A program made the translations under genes and the position numbers. The notes beneath the pieces are model-generated. The model did no database searches, was not told where the DNA came from, and worked only from the letters and a program-made list of their open reading frames with translations. DNA of 7,348 nucleotides from a bacterium (lineage in GTDB: Bacteria > Armatimonadota > Fimbriimonadia > Fimbriimonadales > JBAXQP01), in the NCBI GenBank assembly GCA_037131655.1, contig JBAXQP010000135.1, positions 1 through 7,348 of the forward strand, written 5' to 3'. How positions within the stretch are numbered: position 1 is the first letter of the stretch; every line of letters starts with the position of its first letter. This document shows positions 1-5,902 of the stretch, in pieces.

Positions 1-1
1 T

Positions 2-1060
2 TTTATACACCGTGTATCGGCTGAAGGCCGAGCCGACGATTTTGTCAACTGGGTCCACCTCCTCAACGAAGCCATATTCGCTCGAACTGATGCATTGCTC
101 GATAAGTGGACTAAGGGCAAGCCCTGGGATAAGAAGTCGTTTAAGGACGGCATTATCCTCCATGCCCACGACTGGCTCGCTGAGTTTGCTGCTACCCCCC
201 TAAAGCACAAATACAAACTGCCGCTTATTGCGACCATTCACGCTACCGAACATGGCCGCAATAATGGCATTGGTACAGATATTCAACGTTATATCAACAG
301 CATCGAATGGAAGCTTGCTCACGAAGCTTGGCGCATCATTGCCTGCAGTGAATACATGCGAGGCGAGATTTCGAACACTTTATCCGCAAATTTGGATAAG
401 ATCGATGTCATCTACAACGGTGTAGAGGCAGCTAAATTCAATTTCGAGTTCTCGGAAGAAGAACGTCAGGCATATCGCGCTAAGTTTGCTGCTCCGGATG
501 AGAAGTTGGTTTTCTACGTTGGCCGTTTTGTTAGAGAGAAGGGTATTCACATTCTTCTCGATGCCGTTCCACGAGTGATGGCAGCTTATCCGAAAGTCAA
601 ATTCATCATTGTTGGCGGGGGTTGGCGAGAGCACTTTGTGAACTATACTCGCTTCCTCGGCGTTAATCGCTCGGTTTTTTTTGCCGGTTTCGTTCCCGAT
701 GATGAGTTGCTTAAGCTCTATCGAGTCATCGATGTCGCCACATTCCCTAGCTTGTACGAGCCATTCGGAATTGTTGCGCTTGAGGCTATGGCAGCGCATG
801 TGCCGACTGTTGTTTCCGATGCCGGCGGTCTTAAAGAAATCGTTCAACATGAAGTAAGCGGTACCGTCACCTGGTTGAACAACAGCGACAGTCTGGCATG
901 GGGAATCTTGAATGTATTAAAGAACCCTAAGCAAGCCAAAGAAATGGCCGACAAAGCCTATGACCGTGCGATAAAGGTATTCAATTGGGATCTGATTTCC
1001 AAGCAGACCATCGGCACTTACAAACGCGTTTGGGAAGAATACGGCAAGTCGGGTTGGTGA
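2..1060 (+). CDS. GT4-family retaining glycosyltransferase (glycogen-synthase-like), 5' partial
   Basis: The frame is open from the first full codon at 2, so the true start lies left of the window. The internal TTG at 95 is not needed as a start. 352 residues are visible, against about 400-430 for complete relatives, so only the first part of the N-terminal Rossmann domain is missing. Visible marks are HAHDW (161-175), the ATIHATEHGR stretch (about 230-259), the GR...EK phosphate-binding loop (491-514) and the retaining-enzyme motif EPFGIVALE with its two glutamates at 758-760 and 782-784, followed by SDAGG. These indicate a cytoplasmic GT-B fold transferring a sugar from a nucleotide-sugar donor with retention. 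From memory, the HATE.GR segment resembles actinobacterial glycogen/methylglucose-polysaccharide glucosyltransferases of the Rv3032 kind, but the substrate is inferred only. An 8-T run at 675-682 leaves the frame intact. The membrane-protein gene follows after 7 bases, probably in the same operon. Confidence 0.93.
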   Translation, partial: FIHRVSAEGRADDFVNWVHLLNEAIFARTDALLDKWTKGKPWDKKSFKDGIILHAHDWLAEFAATPLKHKYKLPLIATIHATEHGRNNGIGTDIQRYINSIEWKLAHEAWRIIACSEYMRGEISNTLSANLDKIDVIYNGVEAAKFNFEFSEEERQAYRAKFAAPDEKLVFYVGRFVREKGIHILLDAVPRVMAAYPKVKFIIVGGGWREHFVNYTRFLGVNRSVFFAGFVPDDELLKLYRVIDVATFPSLYEPFGIVALEAMAAHVPTVVSDAGGLKEIVQHEVSGTVTWLNNSDSLAWGILNVLKNPKQAKEMADKAYDRAIKVFNWDLISKQTIGTYKRVWEEYGKSGW

Positions 1061-1067
1061 AGACAAA

Positions 1068-2687
1068 ATGCAGGAGGTGGCCCATCAGTCGCCTTCGAAC
1101 CGAACCGTTAGCTCTCGATTAAGCATTCCTTGGATAGGCAAGGTTGCTTTGCTCTTCATGACGGCCACGCTTTTGCCCTACCTCATCGGATGGTCAATCG
1201 CCGGCAAAAGCTACTACACCGGTTTCCACTATAATGCCGATGATTTCTGCGTCTATACCGCTTGGATGACCCAAGCAAAACAAGGCCATTTCTTCTTCGA
1301 TAACCGCTTTACCACCGACCCACAGCCAAGACAAACGGTTCACTTATTCTTTTGGGCATTAGGTACTATCGAACGTTTTACAAACCTGCCACCCCAGATA
1401 ATATTACACTTGGCGAGATTTATTTTCGGCATATTGATGATATGGGCCTTCTACCGCCTTTCACAACGTCTATTGACTAATGAAGAAAGCCGACGATGGG
1501 CGGTATTATTGGCTTTACTCTCGTCGGGTTTAGGTTGGACTGCCTGGCAGACCTACGGCTGGATCGCTCCAGCCGATGCGTGGCAGCCAGAGCTTATGAC
1601 CTTTACAAGCCTTTACTTCAACCCCCTATTCGCAGTTGCCGGTTGGCTTATTCTGGAGGTCTGGCTTGCGGTTCTCGATGCCGAAAAAAGCTGGAAAGCC
1701 GTCCCACGCGGCGCCTTATTTGCTTTGCTTCTGGCGAACATCCACACTTATGATATTGTTACCATCGCTGCTGTCGGAGTGGGGTTTGTTATTCTAAAGG
1801 CCGTAATGCGGCAATTAGATTGGCGATGGCTCCTGCGGGTCGGTGTGATTGCATTAGGGGCTATTCCGCCGCTGTTATGGCTTCTACACGTCCACAGCGT
1901 CGATGCCGTCTTCCGCTCCAGAGCTGCCACCCAAACGTTCTCAGAGCCTCTCTGGAAATATCTAATGGGCTTTGGGCTACTTATCCCGTTAGCGCTTGCC
2001 GGCATGTACTATGCGCTGCGAAAACGGGATGCCTTTACGGACAATGCCCGCGCCCTTCTCCCCGCATGGGCGGTAATCGGTTTTGCTATCCCCTATCTTC
2101 CAGTGCTATTCCAACGTAAGCTTTGGATGGGTGAACAATGGCCTCTCGTGTTACTAGCTGCGGGTTTCCTATGGCTTCTCTTGTCCCGTTTGCCCTCACC
2201 TCGCCGATTGGCACTGTTTGGATTAGTTCTTCTTGTGCTCATTCCGACAAATATAAAGTGGGTTCAGCGCGATTTTGATCTTCTATTGGCAAATAAATCC
2301 AACACCACAATGCATTGGCCTTATCTTGACCCCGATTTATGGGATGTAATCCAATGGTTTGGTAAGAATACCCAACCGGATGAAGGAGTCGTAGCAATGC
2401 CCAATTTGGCCTGCTACATCTCTGCGTTCGCCGGCAATCGCACTTATGTAAGCCACTGGAGCGAAACCCCCGACTTCATAACCCGCCTCAATGAAGTCCG
2501 TACCGGCATACTAAGCACTGCCACCACAATCGACGAAAAACGCTATCTTCTAAACCAAGCCGACGCCACCTACGTCCTCACCTTCCGAGAACCCGCCAAA
2601 ATCCCCGAACTCCACCTAGCCGATCTCTCCCCCCTAGGTCCAATTGTCTACGAAAATGGAATCTTCAGGGTGTATCGGGTGCGGTAA
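1068..2687 (+). CDS. Polytopic membrane protein, probable GT-C-type glycosyltransferase
   Basis: This is a 539-residue integral membrane protein. A short polar N-terminus precedes a first membrane helix (about 26-44). The next loop carries NADDF (Asp58, Asp59), the position where GT-C lipid-phosphate-sugar glycosyltransferases place catalytic acidic residues. Roughly nine to eleven further hydrophobic segments run to about residue 396. The C-terminal 140 residues are soluble, probably outside the membrane, and contain AGNRTYVSHWSETPDF (about 455-470) and a VYENGIFRVYRV end. I recall this HW.ETP pattern from uncharacterised membrane proteins of Chloroflexota and related phyla, not from an enzyme of known substrate. 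The start is ATG 1068 with a modest GGTGA at 1056-1060 that overlaps the upstream TGA stop, suggesting translational coupling. A perfect AGGAGGTGG lies just after the start codon (1072-1080) with no usable start behind it. The last 230 bases are unusually C-rich. Membrane location is secure; GT-C activity is inferred. Confidence 0.9.
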   Translation: MQEVAHQSPSNRTVSSRLSIPWIGKVALLFMTATLLPYLIGWSIAGKSYYTGFHYNADDFCVYTAWMTQAKQGHFFFDNRFTTDPQPRQTVHLFFWALGTIERFTNLPPQIILHLARFIFGILMIWAFYRLSQRLLTNEESRRWAVLLALLSSGLGWTAWQTYGWIAPADAWQPELMTFTSLYFNPLFAVAGWLILEVWLAVLDAEKSWKAVPRGALFALLLANIHTYDIVTIAAVGVGFVILKAVMRQLDWRWLLRVGVIALGAIPPLLWLLHVHSVDAVFRSRAATQTFSEPLWKYLMGFGLLIPLALAGMYYALRKRDAFTDNARALLPAWAVIGFAIPYLPVLFQRKLWMGEQWPLVLLAAGFLWLLLSRLPSPRRLALFGLVLLVLIPTNIKWVQRDFDLLLANKSNTTMHWPYLDPDLWDVIQWFGKNTQPDEGVVAMPNLACYISAFAGNRTYVSHWSETPDFITRLNEVRTGILSTATTIDEKRYLLNQADATYVLTFREPAKIPELHLADLSPLGPIVYENGIFRVYRVR

Positions 2688-2690
2688 ATT

Positions 2691-2722
2691 AAAAAAGGCA
2701 CAGCCAAAGAGCCGTACCTTTT
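2691..2722 (-). terminator. Rho-independent terminator of the ffh-lepB block
   Basis: Read on the minus strand, GGTACGGC (2718-2711) pairs with GCTGTGCC (2704-2697) around a six-base loop, TCTTTG. The stem has eight pairs, two of them G-U wobbles, and is followed directly by six T (2696-2691). An A-tract at 2722-2719 on the other side can extend the stem. On the plus strand both wobbles become C-A mismatches, so the hairpin is weaker there. It lies about 100 bases past the lepB stop and 3 bases past the stop of the convergent membrane-protein gene, so it mainly serves the minus-strand operon. Confidence 0.75.
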
Positions 2723-2756
2723 GTTTATCTTAATCCCGTTGTTTATCTTAATCCCG
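2721..2756. repeat. Perfect 18-bp tandem duplication
   Basis: The unit TTGTTTATCTTAATCCCG occurs twice head to tail (2721-2738 and 2739-2756) without a mismatch, and the periodicity stops exactly at both ends. It lies in the lepB 3' untranslated region, abutting the terminator stem. No matching third copy was seen in the window. The most likely origin is a recent replication-slippage event in non-coding sequence. Confidence 0.95.
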
Positions 2757-2817
2757 CTAGCCTTACAGAATTGGGCCGGCGGATTTTATTTCTTCGTGGG
2801 GAACAGGTAAATATTAA

Positions 2818-3603
2818 TTATCGAGTAAGTCCGATTCGGCTGGGCGGCCACCAAATGAACTCTGAACGACCCATCACCCGTTCGCGATCTAAGAGTCCCC
2901 AGAAACGACTGTCATAACTTGAAGGTCGGTTATCACCCATCATCAAATACATCCCAGGCGGAATTGGGCCAGGGGAAGCCTTAATTAACTTATCAGCCTC
3001 AGCTCCATCAATGTATCTATTCTGCCCCACAAAAACTCTGCCATCTTCCCAACGAACCGGTTCGCCATTTACTATTTTGAAACAAGTTATTGAATCAGCC
3101 GGCGCTTTACGGGCAAATGGTTCATTGACTGGTTTACCATTACGGTAAAGGACAGGGGTGCCATCAGGCTGCTTGCGAATTTCGACTATCATACCAGGCG
3201 TTCCGATACAGCGCTTAATTAGATAGGTCTTTTCAGGTGTTTGACCCTCTGAAAGCGAAGAAGGCGGGCCTCGAAAAACAACAATCTCGTCTACCTTTGG
3301 ATCGCGAGTTCGATAGAGCCCTTTGTTGACAAGCACATAATCGCCTATCAACAGCGTATTGACCATCGATTCGGAAGGGATGTTGAATGTTTGAATTGCA
3401 AATGGCCTTAGAACCAGAAACACAACAACCGCAGCCCAAATAATCGAGTCGAACAACTCGCTCAACCATTTGGTTACCGGTTCCTGAATTGGTTGTAAAG
3501 CTAAACGCAATACAGTCAGCCCCAGTGTTACCATAACGATGATAAATACACTGGCTCCAGCGACTGTCTCAATTATTCGTGCAAGAGTAGTGGGATTGCC
3601 CAT
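2818..3603 (-). CDS. lepB: Signal peptidase I
   Basis: This membrane-bound serine protease (261 residues) removes signal peptides from exported preproteins on the outer face of the cytoplasmic membrane. Two N-terminal hydrophobic segments (about 13-35 and 51-70) anchor it. The family boxes appear in order: IPSESM with the nucleophile Ser79; VDEIVVF (104-110); YLIKR with the general-base Lys130; and GDNRPSSYDSRFWG (223-236). The stretch between Lys130 and the last box forms the usual beta-rich cap. All catalytic elements are present, so it should be active. It follows rplS after 23 bases, as in many genomes where lepB closes the rpsP-trmD-rplS block. The start is ATG 3603. The A/T-rich gap before it contains no recognisable Shine-Dalgarno, and no downstream in-frame start is better placed, so initiation may rely on coupling or an A/U-rich enhancer. 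Confidence 0.97.
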   Translation of the reverse strand: MGNPTTLARIIETVAGASVFIIVMVTLGLTVLRLALQPIQEPVTKWLSELFDSIIWAAVVVFLVLRPFAIQTFNIPSESMVNTLLIGDYVLVNKGLYRTRDPKVDEIVVFRGPPSSLSEGQTPEKTYLIKRCIGTPGMIVEIRKQPDGTPVLYRNGKPVNEPFARKAPADSITCFKIVNGEPVRWEDGRVFVGQNRYIDGAEADKLIKASPGPIPPGMYLMMGDNRPSSYDSRFWGLLDRERVMGRSEFIWWPPSRIGLTR

Positions 3604-3626
3604 TTTTTATATCTATAACAAGGCAG

Positions 3627-3992
3627 CTACTTGCCGGACTTTGAATAACCGCGCTCTTTGATACGAGCAGCTTTTCCGACTTTATCACGAAGGAAGTAAA
3701 GTTTAGCTCGTCTTACAGCGCCTCTACGTGTAACTTCAACCTTCGCAACAAATGGCGAATGAAGCGGGAAGGTTCGCTCGACCCCAATACTATTGGAGAT
3801 TTTGCGGACGGTGAAAGTGGTCGAGATTCCGCCATGCTTGATAGCGATGACGACACCCTCGTATATCTGGATGCGGTCTTTTCCGCCTTCACGTACCTTC
3901 ACACTTACTTTAACCGTATCGCCAGGTCCGAATTCAGGGATCTCGGTCTTGAGATAGGGTTTCGTTATTTCTTCTATTAACTGCTGAGACAT
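3627..3992 (-). CDS. rplS: 50S ribosomal protein L19
   Basis: L19 lies at the 30S-50S interface and contributes to inter-subunit bridging. The protein has the usual bacterial length. It carries the standard N-terminus (SQQLIEEITK), the FGPGDTVKVSVKV strand, IQIYEGVVIAIKHGG, and the C-terminal signature VRRAKLYFLRDKVGKAARIKE. Two ATG codons stand side by side (3993-3995 and 3990-3992). The AGGAG at 3999-4003 is 3 bases from the first and 6 from the second, so the second is chosen, giving 121 residues. Use of the first would add one Met. The gene starts 14 bases after the trmD stop, the usual trmD-rplS pairing, and no separate promoter is visible. Confidence 0.97.
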   Translation of the reverse strand: MSQQLIEEITKPYLKTEIPEFGPGDTVKVSVKVREGGKDRIQIYEGVVIAIKHGGISTTFTVRKISNSIGVERTFPLHSPFVAKVEVTRRGAVRRAKLYFLRDKVGKAARIKERGYSKSGK

Positions 3993-3998
3993 CATTCA

Positions 3999-4003
3999 CT
4001 CCT
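3999..4003 (-). promoter_or_regulatory. Shine-Dalgarno of rplS (decides the start)
   Basis: AGGAG on the minus strand sits between the trmD stop (4007-4009) and the double ATG of rplS. Six bases to the second ATG is a normal spacing and three to the first is tight, so it favours the second. Confidence 0.7.
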
Positions 4004-4006
4004 ATG

Positions 4007-4732
4007 CTAATGTTCACTCATTAACTTTAAGTCTTCTTTTTTTATTGGCGCTCTGGCAAACAGATCGGGTCTTTCTTGCCGAGTGCGCAAAAGCGATTGT
4101 TTACGCCTCCAACGGGCGATTTCTGCGTGGTTACCGGACTGTAATACTTCCGGAACCCGCATTCCATGAAACTCTTCAGGCCGCGTATACTGCGGATACC
4201 CCAGTAGACCTTCGGCAAAAGAGTCTTGTTCGAGCGATTCCTCGGAGCCTACTACTCCCGGCAGCAATCGTGCTATTGCATCAATTATAACTAATGCGGG
4301 CAACTCGCCTCCGGTCAGCACATAGTCTCCAATCGAGACAACATCCGTCACCAACCCCTGGCGTATCCGCTCATCAATACCTTCATAATGGCCGGAAATC
4401 AGCATCAAATAAGGCTCAGTAGCCCATTGTGCAGCGAGTTGCTGGTCGAACAAGCGAGCTTGCGGTTCCAACAACACTATTCTCGGCTTTTCAACATTGG
4501 CTTCCGCCAAACAGGCTTCAGCAGCTGCACAAACCACATCCGGTTTCATAACCATTCCGGCGCCGCCGCCATAGGGACTATCATCAACCGTCCGATGGCG
4601 ATCGTGCGAAAAGTCACGCGGATTGCGTGTACCTACGGTAAGAGCGCCGATTTCTCGAGCACGCTTAACAATGCTATAGCTTATGCCTGCCTCGATAAAC
4701 TCAGGGAAGAGCGTAATAACATCAACCCTCAT
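4007..4732 (-). CDS. trmD: tRNA (guanine-N1-)-methyltransferase
   Basis: TrmD methylates N1 of G37, 3' of the anticodon, in tRNAs reading CNN and some other codons, using S-adenosylmethionine. This prevents +1 frameshifting. The 241-residue protein matches the family length. It shows MRVDVITLFPEF at the N-terminus, GTRNPRDF (34-41), DDSPYGGGAGMVM (50-62), LISGHYEGIDERI (111-123) and the SPOUT trefoil-knot segment SIGDYVLTGGELPALVIID (133-151). Asp151 aligns with the family's catalytic aspartate. The enzyme works as a homodimer. The start ATG lies inside the end of rimM (11-base overlap), with GGAG at 4740-4743 seven bases upstream, implying coupled translation. The coding strand has seven consecutive A (4043-4037) in phase with two Lys codons near the C-terminus, a possible slippage site that would change only the last residues. 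Confidence 0.98.
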   Translation of the reverse strand: MRVDVITLFPEFIEAGISYSIVKRAREIGALTVGTRNPRDFSHDRHRTVDDSPYGGGAGMVMKPDVVCAAAEACLAEANVEKPRIVLLEPQARLFDQQLAAQWATEPYLMLISGHYEGIDERIRQGLVTDVVSIGDYVLTGGELPALVIIDAIARLLPGVVGSEESLEQDSFAEGLLGYPQYTRPEEFHGMRVPEVLQSGNHAEIARWRRKQSLLRTRQERPDLFARAPIKKEDLKLMSEH

Positions 4733-5252
4733 CCTGGGTCTCCGGCAAAAGTCCGGGCATATCTTTCACAACCATACGTTTGCCCTGCATGTCCACTTCT
4801 AAAATAAAACTGCGAACCGCAGGGATTAAGATTTTACCCACAACATACACATCATTAGCTGAATGTTGCAACACATCATCAATTTTTCCGATGTGCTGCC
4901 CATTATCCAGATAGACATCAATACCGATTAAATCGGAAACGTAATACTGCCCCTCTTCAAGCTCCATACGCTCACTGGCAGGAACCAGTACTTCGGCGAA
5001 GCGGTAAACTTCAATATCTTCGATTCGTTGATCCCCTTGGAAACGAATAATAACGCTGCCTTTATACCAGCGAGCGCTTTCTATTAATCGCTCTTGAGGA
5101 ATGCTATCCTGCTTTAAGCGTAAGAACACACGCTGCCCAGGTTCGAACCGTTCGGGAAAGTCGGTTTCAGAGTGTATTTTAACTTCACCCTTTAAGCCAA
5201 CTGGCGCGCCTACTATGCCGATCAAAAGCCAGTCCTCGAACTGATCCTTCAT
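4722..5252 (-). CDS. rimM: 16S rRNA-processing / 30S maturation factor RimM
   Basis: RimM binds ribosomal protein S19 and assists assembly of the 30S head domain. The 176 residues fall into the two expected parts. The N-terminal barrel opens with LLIGIVGAPVGLKGEVKIHS (9-28) and TDFPERF (30-36). The C-terminal PRC-barrel domain starts at about residue 102 (QYYVSDLIGIDVYLDNGQHIG) and ends in LIPAVRSFILEVD and MVVKDMPGLL. The family's usual AExLRG-like segment is here VYRFAEVLVP (82-91), somewhat divergent but in place. The ATG start is 12 bases from the khpA stop. The nearest Shine-Dalgarno, AGGAG, lies inside the last khpA codons about 15 bases away, separated by a palindrome that may shorten the effective spacing. 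The 3' end overlaps trmD by 11 bases. Confidence 0.97.
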   Translation of the reverse strand: MKDQFEDWLLIGIVGAPVGLKGEVKIHSETDFPERFEPGQRVFLRLKQDSIPQERLIESARWYKGSVIIRFQGDQRIEDIEVYRFAEVLVPASERMELEEGQYYVSDLIGIDVYLDNGQHIGKIDDVLQHSANDVYVVGKILIPAVRSFILEVDMQGKRMVVKDMPGLLPETQDEG

Positions 5253-5267
5253 AAGATAATTATCTTA
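5252..5267. repeat. 16-bp perfect palindrome at the khpA-rimM junction
   Basis: TAAGATAATTATCTTA reads the same on both strands. On the minus-strand transcript it runs from the khpA stop codon to the first base of the rimM start codon. It could form a six-pair A/U-rich stem with an AAUU loop between the rimM AGGAG and its AUG. The stem is weak, and the DNA palindrome could instead be a protein-binding site or chance. Confidence 0.8.
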
Positions 5268-5504
5268 CTCCTGCTGCGTGACAATTTCCAAGAACACTCT
5301 GCGTTTGTCCTTCGAAGCTGCAGCCTTAATAACCAAGCGTAAAGCGTTGGCGATGCGGCCGTTTTTACCGATCACCTTCCCAATGTCTTCATTAGACACA
5401 AACACCTGGTACTTCGTATGATCTTCCAAAGGATGCTCTTCAATGCGAACTTCCTCTGGATTGTCAACCATCGATTTGACCAAATACTCGATCAGCTGTT
5501 TCAA
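5265..5504 (-). CDS. khpA: KH-domain RNA-binding protein KhpA
   Basis: This small single-KH protein (79 residues) is the type encoded between rpsP and rimM in many bacteria (KhpA/YlqC). In Gram-positive bacteria KhpA pairs with KhpB and affects cell elongation and RNA metabolism. Whether that holds here is inference. The fold is shown by the N-terminal helix (LIEYLVKSMVDNPEEV), a beta strand, and IGKVIGKNGRIANALR with the RNA-contacting GxxG loop GKNG at 46-49. The start is TTG (5502-5504). It matches the conserved family N-terminus, and no ATG or GTG lies between it and the rpsP stop. AGGTG, about five bases upstream, is a plausible Shine-Dalgarno. The gene is in the same frame as rpsP, with eight sense codons between the rpsP TAA and this TTG. 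Confidence 0.95.
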   Translation of the reverse strand: MKQLIEYLVKSMVDNPEEVRIEEHPLEDHTKYQVFVSNEDIGKVIGKNGRIANALRLVIKAAASKDKRRVFLEIVTQQE

Positions 5505-5528
5505 GGAGACACCTAGACCCTCGGCACG

Positions 5529-5798
5529 TTATGCCTGTGTTTTTTTGGTTACTTTCTTTTGAAGGATGCCTTCTCTTTCTAATAACCACCTAGCGGTATC
5601 TGTTGGCTGAGCGCCGGTGCTTATCCAATAAGCGGCTCTCTCAGCATTTATTTTGACCGTCGACGGATCCGTCAACGGATCATAAGTCCCGATGGTTTCT
5701 ACAAATCTTCCATTTCTGGGCGCCGTGCTGGGCGAAACAACCATTCTATAAAATGGGCGTTTCTTTGCTCCCATTCGACGAAGTCGGATTTTAACCAA
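5529..5798 (-). CDS. rpsP: 30S ribosomal protein S16
   Basis: S16 is an early-binding 30S protein that stabilises the 16S rRNA 5' domain. The 89-residue product carries the complete signature VKIRLRRMGAKKRPFYRMVV at its N-terminus, then RNGRFVETIGTYDPL and AAYWISTGAQPTDTARWLLEREGI, ending in a short lysine-rich tail. Length is normal. The start is TTG (5796-5798), supported by the conserved N-terminus and by a strong GGAGG seven bases upstream (5806-5810). It begins the compact rpsP-khpA-rimM-trmD-rplS-lepB cluster, 104 bases after ffh. It may be read from the ffh promoter, from a weak local promoter, or both. Confidence 0.97.
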   Translation of the reverse strand: MVKIRLRRMGAKKRPFYRMVVSPSTAPRNGRFVETIGTYDPLTDPSTVKINAERAAYWISTGAQPTDTARWLLEREGILQKKVTKKTQA

Positions 5799-5805
5799 AG
5801 ATATA

Positions 5806-5810
5806 CCTCC
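5806..5810 (-). promoter_or_regulatory. Shine-Dalgarno of rpsP (supports the TTG start)
   Basis: GGAGG, seven bases before the TTG start of rpsP, is one of the best Shine-Dalgarno matches on the minus strand of the window. Its strength may compensate for the weaker start codon of a highly expressed ribosomal protein. Confidence 0.8.
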
Positions 5811-5832
5811 CTACGTTTTTACAAGTCTTTTC

Positions 5833-5861
5833 AGTATAGATGATTCCGAAACGGTTAATAC
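5833..5861 (-). promoter_or_regulatory. Weak candidate promoter upstream of rpsP
   Basis: The ffh-rpsP gap (5799-5902) is A/T-rich. It contains TATACT on the minus strand (5838-5833), the same hexamer as the ffh -10 box. At 17 bases spacing the -35 position reads GTATTA, a poor match, and there is no extended -10 TG. No convincing terminator follows ffh in this gap, so read-through from ffh is at least as likely as a separate start here. Confidence 0.2.
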
Positions 5862-5902
5862 TAAAATAAATAGCGCTGTTTACAGTTGACAGATGATAAT
5901 AA

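Noticed and set aside
675..682. Run of eight T in the GT4 gene as a possible phase-variation switch
   Set aside because: The frame is intact, the run encodes an ordinary Val-Phe-Phe strand, and eight bases is short for contingency loci. It could also be a sequencing-error spot, but nothing here indicates one.
380..850. 156-codon open frame on the minus strand inside the GT4 gene
   Set aside because: It lies wholly opposite a clear glycosyltransferase with conserved motifs, and its translation shows no recognisable domain. It is a shadow frame.
2757..2817. Possible small gene or RNA between the tandem repeat and lepB
   Set aside because: The 61 bases contain no start codon with a ribosome binding site leading into a meaningful frame and no stable hairpin beyond a GCCGGC palindrome. 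It appears to be plain 3' UTR.
3990..4010. L19-type ribosomal protein leader upstream of rplS
   Set aside because: Only 11-14 bases separate trmD and rplS, too short for the known L19 leader structures, and no conserved hairpin is seen.
3759..4807. Several plus-strand open frames opposite rplS, trmD and rimM (for example 4388-4807)
   Set aside because: All are antisense to conserved genes with full family motifs and have no plausible protein character.
5884..5889. Plus-strand TTGACA in the ffh-rpsP gap as a promoter
   Set aside because: No -10 box follows at 16-18 bases (the sequence there is CCTTGG), and it would point into the antisense strand of ffh.
5865..5895. Possible terminator after ffh
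   Set aside because: Only a 4-bp CTGT/ACAG stem and an AGCGCT palindrome without a loop are present, and no U-tract follows a stable stem. Read-through from ffh to rpsP is more likely.
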